Assembly (NCBI RefSeq): GCF_052048155.1
Contig: NZ_JBNAIK010000009.1
Location: 1 to 39,479, forward strand
Direction: 5' to 3'
DNA length: 39,479 nt
DNA from: HIMB114 sp052048155
GTDB taxonomy: Bacteria > Pseudomonadota > Alphaproteobacteria > Pelagibacterales > Pelagibacteraceae
Shown: piece by piece, positions 9,324 to 16,552 of the stretch
How the letters are laid out: each line of letters starts with the position of its first letter
Position numbering within the stretch: the stretch's first letter is position 1
Notes under the pieces: generated by a model
What the model was told of the DNA's origin: nothing
Database searches by the model: none
The model's input: only the letters and a program-made list of their open reading frames with translations
Made by a program: the position numbers and the translations under genes

Positions 9324-10508
9324 TTATGCGAATAAAGTTTTAATATTTTGGTTTTCGTCAGCTTCATAAATTGACATTAAAGGTTTATCTTGAACTTCAT
9401 GAAGTTGATTAGAATAAAAACCATTAAAATTTGTTCTTAAGCTCATTCCATAAGCACCTAATTGACCAATCTCGATATAATCACCGGTATTAATATTTGA
9501 AGGAAGCATAAACGGTCCTTTCATGTAATCTAATCCATCACACGTTGGTCCGTAGAAACTATAAGGCACTAATCTTTTTGATGGTGTATTTTCAATTTGA
9601 ATTGCTCTTGTTGGAAAAATAAATCTAGGTGTTCCAGCATCAAATAAAGATCCATACGTACCGTCATTAATATACAAATGTTGTTTTTTCTTTAGCTCCA
9701 CTCTCACAATTGTTGAACCGCTTTCGGCAACTAAAGCCCTACCTGGTTCACAAATTAGCTTGGGTGTTTTGGTCAAATTTAATTTATTTAATGCCCGAGT
9801 AATTTCTTTAAAATAATTTTGAATAGGTTGTGGATATAAATCAGGATACGTTGTAGGAAACCCACCACCAACGTTAATTATATCAGGAATAATATTAGAT
9901 TTTTTTATAATATTGCCAAGATCTTTTATCGCTTTTGAATAGGCAATTGGATGCATACATTGTGATCCAACATGAAAACTAAAACCAAATTTTTTTGATT
10001 TTACCTTTGCAATTTTTGATAACGAAACTGCTTCATTAATACTTGCTCCAAATTTTTTAGATAAGTCTATTTCAGAATGTTCACTAGATGTTTGAATTCT
10101 TAAAAATAATTCAAGATCTTTTGCATTATTCGTAACTTTTAAAATTTTGTCTAATTCTTCTTTGCTATCAAATGAGTAAGCTTTGACACCATGATAAAAA
10201 TAAGCTTCTTTAATACTGCTCTCTTTTTTTACAGTATGCATGAAATATATTTTAGATTCTGGTGAGAGTTTTTTTACTAATTTAATTTCATCAATTGATG
10301 CTGCATCAAAGTTTTTGATACCATTTTTAATTAATGTTTTTACTACTGCTTCTGTAGGATTGCATTTTACTGCATACAGCACATCACCGGGAAAATTATT
10401 ATTAAACCAATCTGCCGATAATTTTAAACTATGTTTTCTAAAGCAATATACCGGATCTATCGGCTGTAAAGCTTTGACCAACTCGTCCACACACTGAAAT
10501 TTTGCCAT
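9324..10508 (-). CDS. Ornithine/lysine-type decarboxylase, fold-III PLP enzyme
   Basis: A pyridoxal-phosphate decarboxylase of the alanine-racemase fold, most likely ornithine to putrescine. The PLP lysine is K48 in YAVKCNP. Other family elements are HVGSQ (H179), GGGFP (214-218), CEPGRALVAESG (E254, R257), NDGTYG and the active-site GPTCDGLD with C323 and D324. At 394 residues it matches bacterial ODC or ODC/LDC rather than meso-DAP decarboxylase, which usually differs around the C-D-x-x-D stretch. It heads the polyamine operon. An AGAGG ribosome-binding site lies 9 bases before the ATG, and a 9-codon ORF ends just upstream. Ornithine versus lysine specificity cannot be settled by eye. Confidence 0.88.
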   Translation of the reverse strand: MAKFQCVDELVKALQPIDPVYCFRKHSLKLSADWFNNNFPGDVLYAVKCNPTEAVVKTLIKNGIKNFDAASIDEIKLVKKLSPESKIYFMHTVKKESSIKEAYFYHGVKAYSFDSKEELDKILKVTNNAKDLELFLRIQTSSEHSEIDLSKKFGASINEAVSLSKIAKVKSKKFGFSFHVGSQCMHPIAYSKAIKDLGNIIKKSNIIPDIINVGGGFPTTYPDLYPQPIQNYFKEITRALNKLNLTKTPKLICEPGRALVAESGSTIVRVELKKKQHLYINDGTYGSLFDAGTPRFIFPTRAIQIENTPSKRLVPYSFYGPTCDGLDYMKGPFMLPSNINTGDYIEIGQLGAYGMSLRTNFNGFYSNQLHEVQDKPLMSIYEADENQNIKTLFA

Positions 10509-10524
10509 CTCATAAAACCTCTCG

Positions 10525-10554
10525 TTAGTTAACAGTCAGTCGTTTTTTTTTCAT
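10525..10554 (-). CDS. Possible 9-codon leader ORF before the ODC operon
   Basis: On the reverse strand an ATG at 10554 opens a frame encoding MKKKRLTVN and stopping at 10525, 16 bases before the decarboxylase ATG. It has its own Shine-Dalgarno-like AGGGGA eight bases upstream, one of the better ones in a region where most genes lack a visible site. The first three lysine codons form a run of nine A. The ATG lies at the centre of an 18-base perfect palindrome (10545-10562). Leader peptides that sense ornithine are known upstream of gammaproteobacterial speF, and a structured speF RNA motif is known upstream of alphaproteobacterial ODC genes. This ORF shows no sequence resemblance that I can confirm. 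A chance ORF is quite possible. Confidence 0.3.
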   Translation of the reverse strand: MKKKRLTVN

Positions 10555-10738
10555 GAAAAAAATCCCCTAAAAAAAACAACTTAAATCGCGAAATAAAGTA
10601 ATTTCAGTTTATGTAAAGAAAAAAAACACTTGGCACTGAAATGAATTAGACTCTGATATCTGGATTATTTGCTCTGTAAGAGTTGTAAAAACTGGTATGC
10701 TACGTATATTAAGAGTTATGAAAAACACAGTTGGCAAG

Positions 10739-11281
10739 ATGAATATTGAAGATTTTGCAGATAAAACCTTGCTAATTGTAGATGATGATGACCCATTCAG
10801 AAACAGATTAGGAAGAGCTATGGAGTCAAAGGGATTTAAAGTTTCTTTGGCCAAAAGTGTAGAAGAAGGCTTAATATCAGCTCGAAAATCACCTCCTGGT
10901 TTTGCTGTTGTAGATTTAAGGCTTTTGGACGGAAACGGATTGGATGTAATTGAGGAAATTCATAAACTTAAACCAGATAGTAGAGTTGTCATGTTAACGG
11001 GTTATGGGAATTTGCCTACAGCAGTATCTGCAGTTAAAGCAGGGGCAATTGATTATTTAGCTAAACCAGCCGATGCAGAGGATGTAGAAGCAGCGTTGTT
11101 AGCTGAACCAAATAGTAAAGCTCAGCCACCAGAAAATCCTATGTCAGCTGACAGAGTAAAATGGGAGCACATTCAACGCGTGTTTGAACTTTGTAATAGA
11201 AACGTGTCCGAAACTGCAAGACGTTTAAAAATGCACAGAAGAACCCTTCAAAGAATTTTATCTAAAAGATCTCCTAAATAG
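10739..11281 (+). CDS. regA: Redox response regulator RegA/PrrA/ActR family
   Basis: RegA is the partner of RegB, controlling energy, carbon and nitrogen genes in alphaproteobacteria. The receiver has the acidic pocket DDDD near residue 15-18 and phospho-acceptor D59 in VVDLRLLDGNGLDV. The C-terminal Fis-type helix-turn-helix reads SETARRLKMHRRTLQRILSK, and the charged RRLKMHRRTLQR core is the family's hallmark. I chose the ATG at 10739 because the protein then begins eight residues before the first beta strand, close to other RegA proteins. In-frame ATGs at 10697 and 10718 would add a basic 14- or 7-residue tail, and none of the three has a convincing ribosome-binding site. It is separated from regB by the polyamine operon. 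Confidence 0.92.
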   Translation: MNIEDFADKTLLIVDDDDPFRNRLGRAMESKGFKVSLAKSVEEGLISARKSPPGFAVVDLRLLDGNGLDVIEEIHKLKPDSRVVMLTGYGNLPTAVSAVKAGAIDYLAKPADAEDVEAALLAEPNSKAQPPENPMSADRVKWEHIQRVFELCNRNVSETARRLKMHRRTLQRILSKRSPK

Positions 11282-11681
11282 TTCTAAAGTATTTTGAAAA
11301 GATATTATAATTTTTTTTTGGTCCATTAATTTTTGTACGAATTGTAAAGTAGTTTTTAGATAGTACATTCAAAGATGAAATATACAAATCCTTGCCACAA
11401 AAATATATAGACGGTTTGAAATTTTTTTTGTTAAATTTTTGATATATTTTATTTTTATCAACACCTAAGCTAAAGTGAAAAAAAATATCATTTCTATTTT
11501 CACTCACTTTATAAACTTGAAAGCCGGTGATATTTTTTTTATTTAAATTTGTTTTTATTTTTTCAATAAATTCAAAGCTTTTATTTTTTTTTTTAATTAA
11601 TAAGGATCCTTCAGAGTAAGTATTTTTGTTAATATACTTTTTTATTTTCCAGTTACCTTCTAAAGAATTAAAATGTATCAG
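11274..11681 (-). CDS. Unrecognised small protein downstream of bioY, non-ATG start
   Basis: I do not recognise this protein with confidence. The frame is open from 11687 down to the stop at 11274 and contains no ATG. The best-looking part begins at the bioY stop (EGNWKIKKYINKNTYSEGSL), well upstream of the only GTG (11507), which would cut the protein to 77 residues. Candidate starts are ATT at 11687, CTG at 11681 and ATA at 11678; the CTG/ATA overlap the bioY TGA. The roughly 135-residue product has alternating hydrophobic strands, a lone early Trp and a Phe/Arg-rich end. This loosely recalls small lipocalin-like barrels such as the CpcS/CpeS fold, but that is a weak impression. It ends 8 bases inside regA on the other strand. 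Confidence 0.55.
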   Translation of the reverse strand: MIHFNSLEGNWKIKKYINKNTYSEGSLLIKKKNKSFEFIEKIKTNLNKKNITGFQVYKVSENRNDIFFHFSLGVDKNKIYQKFNKKNFKPSIYFCGKDLYISSLNVLSKNYFTIRTKINGPKKNYNIFSKYFRTI

Positions 11682-12247
11682 AAAAATTTATAACGTGAAA
11701 ACTTATGCATTAAGATTGCAAGTAGTGAAACTTTGAAAAATTCACCTAATAAAAATGGATAAAAACCAAGTTCTAAAATTGGTTTATTCCAACCAATAAT
11801 TGTTCCAAGCCAAATTAAACCGATTATATAAGTTGGTGTTAAAGAAATAATTAATTTTAAAAAAGTTTTTAGAAAATTTCTATTATCAATGAAGTAATTT
11901 TTATTTGAAAAAAGTATTCCAGCTAAAAAAGCTGAAAAAGCAAATCCAATAATATATCCTCCTGTTGGACCAAATAAATAGGCGATCCCAATCCCTTTAG
12001 TTGGGGTTCCTGAAAATACTGGAAGACCTAGGGCACCTTCAAGAATATAAAAAGATAAAGTTATAAATCCATATCTTGCACCTAGAGCAACACCTGTGAA
12101 CAGAACTACGAAAGTTTGCATTGTCATAGGTACCGGATAAAAAGGTACACTTATTTTTGAACTTAACGCTAATAAAATAGTAAAAAGAAAAGCAATTAAA
12201 ACTTTATATGAATTACTTTGAATTTTTCTTTTAGTTATCATGTTCAT
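11678..12247 (-). CDS. bioY: BioY biotin transporter substrate-binding subunit
   Basis: BioY is the membrane S-component of energy-coupling-factor biotin uptake. The 189-residue protein has about six hydrophobic segments. It carries the family's typical sequence VPFYPVPMTMQTFVVLFTG, GARYGFITLSFYILEGALGLPVFSG and FGPTGGYIIGF, and the late LGEFFKVSLLA. The ATG at 12247 overlaps the end of the upstream ABC ATPase gene by 17 bases; an alternative ATG lies at 12241. No bioM/bioN-type ATPase or T-component is adjacent, so it works alone, shares another ECF module, or uses one encoded elsewhere. A possible small gene follows directly. Confidence 0.93.
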   Translation of the reverse strand: MNMITKRKIQSNSYKVLIAFLFTILLALSSKISVPFYPVPMTMQTFVVLFTGVALGARYGFITLSFYILEGALGLPVFSGTPTKGIGIAYLFGPTGGYIIGFAFSAFLAGILFSNKNYFIDNRNFLKTFLKLIISLTPTYIIGLIWLGTIIGWNKPILELGFYPFLLGEFFKVSLLAILMHKFSRYKFF

Positions 12248-12980
12248 TTTCTTTATTTGTTAGATTTATAAATACTTCTTCTAAATCAGAGTTATTTTTT
12301 AGCAGTTCTTGCGTTGAATTTAAAGCTACTAATTTACCCCTATCAATAATTGCAATACGATCACAAATATCAGAAGCTTCTTTAAGATAATGTGTAGTGT
12401 AAATAATGGTTACCCCTTGTCTATTAAGTTCACGTACAGACTCAAGCAACTTTCTTCTTAAATCAACATCAACTCCAGCAGTAGGCTCATCAAGTATTAA
12501 AATTGGTGGTTGGTGAACCATAGCTTTAGCCACCAATAACCTTCTTTTCATTCCGCCGGACAAGTTTCTTGTGTATGCGTTAGCCTTTTCAGATAAGTTT
12601 GTTAACTCTAAAATTTGATCAGTAATCCTGTCTTGCGCCTTGACACCATATAAACCAGCTTGAATTTCTAAAATTTTTTTTGGAGAAAAAAAAGGATCAA
12701 CGTTTATTTCTTGGGGAACGATACCTAAAGAGGCTCTAACTTGTCTAGGGTTTTTATCCAAATCAAATCCCCAAACATTTATAAAACCGTTTGTTTTGTT
12801 AACAGTGCCAGCAAGTATATTAATGAAAGTAGATTTGCCGGCTCCATTTGGCCCAAGCAATCCAAAAATTTCTCCAGTTTTTACTTCTAAAGAAATATTT
12901 TTTAATGCCTCAACATGCTTATTACCTTGCAGGTAAATTTTATTCACATTTTCAACTTTTAAGGCAATTGAACTATTCAT
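12231..12980 (-). CDS. ABC-2-type transporter ATPase (CcmA/YadG family)
   Basis: A complete ABC nucleotide-binding protein of 249 residues: Walker A GPNGAGKST at 43-51, Q-loop VPQ at 88-90, signature LSGGMKRR at 140-147, Walker B ILILDEP at 160-166 and the switch histidine in TTHYL. The signature and the DEPTAGVDVDLRR segment resemble YadG/CcmA-type exporters that pair with an ABC-2 permease (YadH type), not ECF-type biotin ATPases. That permease is missing: bioY follows and polA lies on the other strand upstream. The stop overlaps the bioY start, so the two are translationally linked. The cargo is unknown. It could use a permease encoded elsewhere or have been recruited to BioY. Confidence 0.88.
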   Translation of the reverse strand: MNSSIALKVENVNKIYLQGNKHVEALKNISLEVKTGEIFGLLGPNGAGKSTFINILAGTVNKTNGFINVWGFDLDKNPRQVRASLGIVPQEINVDPFFSPKKILEIQAGLYGVKAQDRITDQILELTNLSEKANAYTRNLSGGMKRRLLVAKAMVHQPPILILDEPTAGVDVDLRRKLLESVRELNRQGVTIIYTTHYLKEASDICDRIAIIDRGKLVALNSTQELLKNNSDLEEVFINLTNKENEHDN

Positions 12981-13030
12981 GATGGTCAGCTTGTAATAAC
13001 ATTAAAAAATACAATTTGTATAAAAAACTT

Positions 13031-15808
13031 ATGTCTAAAGAAAAACATTTATTTTTAATTGATGGGTCAGGTTATATTTTTAGAGCTTATTATGCTTTGC
13101 CACCACTGACGCGTAAAAGTGATGGCTTACCTGTTGGTGCAGTAAGTGGTTTTTGTAACATGCTTTACAGTTTTTTAGAAAAAGCAAAAGCTGGTAATAC
13201 TATGGATACCCCCACCCATCTTGCAGTAATATTTGATAGTGCAAGAAAAAATTTTAGAAATGATATTTATAAAGATTATAAGGGTAATAGATCAGATGCA
13301 CCCGAGGATTTAATTCCTCAATTTGATTACATTAGAAAAGCAGTGAAGGCTTTTAATCTACCATCAATAGAGATGCTCAATTACGAGGCAGATGATTTGA
13401 TTGCGACATATAAAGAAAAAGCAAAAAAAAAGAAAATTAAAATCACAATTGTTTCATCAGACAAAGACTTAATGCAACTAGTTGATAAAGAAACTTTCAT
13501 GTTAGATACAATGAAAGATCGACATATTGGTATTGAAGAGGTCAAAGAAAAATTCGGGGTACCGCCAGAAAAAGTAATAGATGTGCAATCATTAGCTGGA
13601 GATTCTGTAGATAATATTCCTGGAGTCCCAGGTATTGGAGTAAAAACTGCAGCAGAATTAATTAATCAATTCGGCTCTTTAGATGAATTATTAAAAAAAG
13701 CTGATACAATTAAACAACCTAAAAGAAGACAAACATTATTAGATAATAAAAAGAATGCATTAATTAGCAGAGAGCTTGTAACACTGAAATGTGATGTTCC
13801 TATAAAAGAAGAAATTGAAGATTTTATTTTAAAGCCTTTGGACAAAGAGAAAATATTTAATTTTTTGGATGAGATGGAATTTTCAAAAATCAAAAAGAGA
13901 ATTGAGCAAACTTACGGAAAATCATCAGATACTTTTGTAAAAAAAGAAACTGCGACACCACAAAAAACAAAAAACAAAAAAGAAAGTGGCTTTCATATTA
14001 TTTATGAAGTTCAAGAATTAGAAGATTTACTTAAGCAAGCTGACAATCAAGGTTACTTTGCTGTTGATACAGAGACAAATTCTTTAAATTCACAAAAAGC
14101 AGATTTGGTAGGTATATCTTTAGCCATTAACGAAAATGAGGCTTATTATGTTCCTGTCGGTCACATAAATAAACAAGACCCAAATTTAAAAAAACAGATA
14201 AAAATTAATGAATTGGTAAAGGTTTTAAAACCTTATTTAGAAGATGAGACAGTAAAAAAAGTTGGTCAAAATATTAAATATGACCTCAAAATATTTTTAA
14301 AATATGGAATTAAACTGAAATCTTTTGAGGATACAATGTTACTATCTTATTCTTTGGATGCTGGAGTTAATAGACATAATTTGGATTTATTAGCCAAGAC
14401 ACATTTAGATCACGATAATATAAAATTTAAAGATGTTGTCGGCACCGGAAAATCAGAAGTCACTTTTGATGAAGTTTTAATTGATAATGCCTATAGATAT
14501 GCATGTGAGGATGCTGATGTAACTCTAAAACTTTATAATTTATTTAGAGATAGAATAGTTAAAGAAAAATGTTTTCAAATTTATGAAACTTTAGAAATTC
14601 CTTTAGTTGATGTTCTCGCAAGAATGGAAAATAATGGAATAAGAATAGACCAGGTAATTTTAAAAAAACTGTCAAATAGTTTTAGTGCAGATTTAAAAAC
14701 GTTAGAAAAAAAGATTTATAAACTATCTGGAGAAGAGTTTAATATAGCCTCCACCAAACAGTTGGGTGATATTTTGTATGAGAAATTAAAAATTTCAGGA
14801 ACAAAAAAAACCAAAAAAGGAAATTTTGCTACAAATGTAAATGTCCTCGAAGATTTAGCAAGCAAAGGACATGAATTTCCAAAATTAGTTTTAGAGTGGA
14901 GACAAAAGTCTAAATTAAAAAATACGTATACAGACTCGCTTCCAGAATATATTGATAAAAGCACTAAACGTATCCATACATCTTTTTTACTAGCAGCAAC
15001 AAGTACTGGCCGTTTAGCATCTGCTGATCCAAATTTACAAAACATTCCAATAAAATCAAAAGAAGGCAAGCTAATTAGATCGGCTTTCGTCTCTGAAAAG
15101 GGAAACTCAATTATTTCAGCAGATTATAGCCAAATTGAAATGCGAGTTCTAGCGCATGTAGCAGATGTTAAAGAATTAAAAAAAGCATTTAAAAATAATG
15201 AGGATATTCACAACATTACAGCATCACAAATATTTGAGTGCGATATAAAAAAAATCAACGAAGATATGAGAAGAAAGGCTAAAGCCATTAATTTTGGTAT
15301 TATCTATGGAATATCTTCATATGGGTTAGCTAAACAAATATCAGTTAGCAATCCAGAGGCAGAACAGTTTTTATTTTCATATTTTAAAAAATTTCCTGAG
15401 ATACGAGATTACATGCAAGAGACTCTTAAGTTTTGTAGGAAGAATGGTTTTGTTCAAACGATGTTTAATCGAAAATGTCATTTTCCAAATATTAATGATA
15501 AAAATCATACTTTAAAATCGTTTCAAGAAAGAGCTGCAATTAACGCACCCATTCAAGGAGCAGCAGCAGATATAATTAGATTTGCAATGATTAATATTGA
15601 TAAAAAAATATTATCTAAAGAAATTAAGTCTCGCTTATTAGTCCAAATTCATGATGAGTTATTGCTAGAGACTAAAGATATAGACTTAAAAAAAGAAATA
15701 CAAAAAATAAAAAATGAAATGGAAAATGCAATTGATAGTGATTATAACTTTTCTGTACCTTTAATTGTCGATGCAAATAGCGCCAAAAACTGGAATGACG
15801 CACATTAA
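13031..15808 (+). CDS. polA: DNA polymerase I
   Basis: Pol I fills gaps and removes RNA primers. Three domains are visible. The 5' nuclease starts LFLIDGSGYIFRAYYALPP and includes SSDKDLMQLV and the helix-hairpin-helix GVPGIGVKTA. The 3'-5' proofreading domain is intact (D346 and E348 in VDTETNS, GQNIKYDLK, and YACEDADVTL). The polymerase has motif A ADYSQIEMR (D698), motif B RRKAKAINFGIIYG and motif C QIHDE (D875). Many AT-rich streamlined bacteria lose proofreading in PolA, so its retention is informative. I place the start at the ATG at 13031 (925 residues), because the in-frame TTG at 13016 would add only YKKL before the conserved start. It is divergent from the ABC ATPase gene. Confidence 0.96.
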   Translation: MSKEKHLFLIDGSGYIFRAYYALPPLTRKSDGLPVGAVSGFCNMLYSFLEKAKAGNTMDTPTHLAVIFDSARKNFRNDIYKDYKGNRSDAPEDLIPQFDYIRKAVKAFNLPSIEMLNYEADDLIATYKEKAKKKKIKITIVSSDKDLMQLVDKETFMLDTMKDRHIGIEEVKEKFGVPPEKVIDVQSLAGDSVDNIPGVPGIGVKTAAELINQFGSLDELLKKADTIKQPKRRQTLLDNKKNALISRELVTLKCDVPIKEEIEDFILKPLDKEKIFNFLDEMEFSKIKKRIEQTYGKSSDTFVKKETATPQKTKNKKESGFHIIYEVQELEDLLKQADNQGYFAVDTETNSLNSQKADLVGISLAINENEAYYVPVGHINKQDPNLKKQIKINELVKVLKPYLEDETVKKVGQNIKYDLKIFLKYGIKLKSFEDTMLLSYSLDAGVNRHNLDLLAKTHLDHDNIKFKDVVGTGKSEVTFDEVLIDNAYRYACEDADVTLKLYNLFRDRIVKEKCFQIYETLEIPLVDVLARMENNGIRIDQVILKKLSNSFSADLKTLEKKIYKLSGEEFNIASTKQLGDILYEKLKISGTKKTKKGNFATNVNVLEDLASKGHEFPKLVLEWRQKSKLKNTYTDSLPEYIDKSTKRIHTSFLLAATSTGRLASADPNLQNIPIKSKEGKLIRSAFVSEKGNSIISADYSQIEMRVLAHVADVKELKKAFKNNEDIHNITASQIFECDIKKINEDMRRKAKAINFGIIYGISSYGLAKQISVSNPEAEQFLFSYFKKFPEIRDYMQETLKFCRKNGFVQTMFNRKCHFPNINDKNHTLKSFQERAAINAPIQGAAADIIRFAMINIDKKILSKEIKSRLLVQIHDELLLETKDIDLKKEIQKIKNEMENAIDSDYNFSVPLIVDANSAKNWNDAH

Positions 15809-15826
15809 TTTAGTCTAATTTTAGTC
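15806..15826 (+). repeat. Tandem direct repeat upstream of chvI
   Basis: Two near-identical copies, TAATTTAGTC and TAATTTTAGTC, lie side by side, starting at the polA stop codon and ending 24 bases before the chvI ATG. A T-run follows. Direct repeats spaced one helical turn apart are the usual shape of an OmpR/PhoB-family operator, so autoregulation by ChvI is possible. In such AT-rich DNA a chance repeat is also plausible. Confidence 0.3.
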
Positions 15827-15850
15827 TTTTTTTGATATTATAAAAACAGC

Positions 15851-16552
15851 ATGTCTAAAACAATTGCATTAGTAGATGATGATAGAAACATTTTAACTAG
15901 TGTTTCTATAGCATTGGAAAATGAGGGATATAAAGTTCAAACTTATGTTGATGGCGAAAGTGCATACATTGGAATAACAAGAACACCGCCAGACCTCGCT
16001 ATCATCGATATTAAAATGCCAAGAATGAATGGAGAGGAGCTTTTAAAAAAACTACGAAAAAAGACAAACCTTCCAGTTATTTTTTTAACTTCTAAAGATG
16101 AAGAGGTAGATGAGTTATTAGGTCTGAAGTTAGGCGCAGATGATTATGTGAAAAAATCTGGGGGATTTTCAATAAATGTTTTGATTGAAAGAGTAAAAGT
16201 TCAATTTAGAAAAAAGGATCAGGTAACTCCTGATAGTAAGAATATTATTAAACAGGGAAAATTGATGCTTGATCCAGAGCAATTAGAATGTACTTGGGGT
16301 GATCAAAATTTACCTGACAAGTTAACAACTACAGAATTTCAAATTGTATATGAGCTTGCTAAAAGACCTGGAGTCATTAAAGAAAGATCTCATTTAATGA
16401 CAATTGCTTATAAAGAAAATAATGACATTGAAGATAGAACTATTGATAGTCATGTAAAGAGAATAAGAAAAAAATTTAAAAAAGTTGATAAAGAATTTTC
16501 AGCTATTGAAACTCGTTATGGAAGCGGATATCGTTGGAATGCTAACCCGTAA
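15851..16552 (+). CDS. chvI: Response regulator ChvI (OmpR family)
   Basis: ChvI controls envelope and acid/stress genes in alphaproteobacteria together with ChvG. The receiver shows the acidic pocket VDDDRN (D9-D11), phospho-acceptor D53 in IIDIKMPRMNG and the switch residue near T80. A winged-helix OmpR domain follows, with LTTTEFQIVYELAKRPG, IDSHVKRIRKKF and the end ETRYGSGYRW. The stretch after GADDYV reads KKSGGFS, where nearly all receivers, including ChvI, read (R/K)KPF. The near-universal proline after the conserved lysine is lost and two residues are inserted. The stop overlaps the chvG ATG by one base (TAATG), so the pair is translationally coupled. Confidence 0.92.
   Translation: MSKTIALVDDDRNILTSVSIALENEGYKVQTYVDGESAYIGITRTPPDLAIIDIKMPRMNGEELLKKLRKKTNLPVIFLTSKDEEVDELLGLKLGADDYVKKSGGFSINVLIERVKVQFRKKDQVTPDSKNIIKQGKLMLDPEQLECTWGDQNLPDKLTTTEFQIVYELAKRPGVIKERSHLMTIAYKENNDIEDRTIDSHVKRIRKKFKKVDKEFSAIETRYGSGYRWNANP

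Noticed and set aside
10631..10646. TGGCAC at 10631 as a sigma-54 -24 element for regA
   Set aside because: No TTGC-like -12 element follows at the required spacing.
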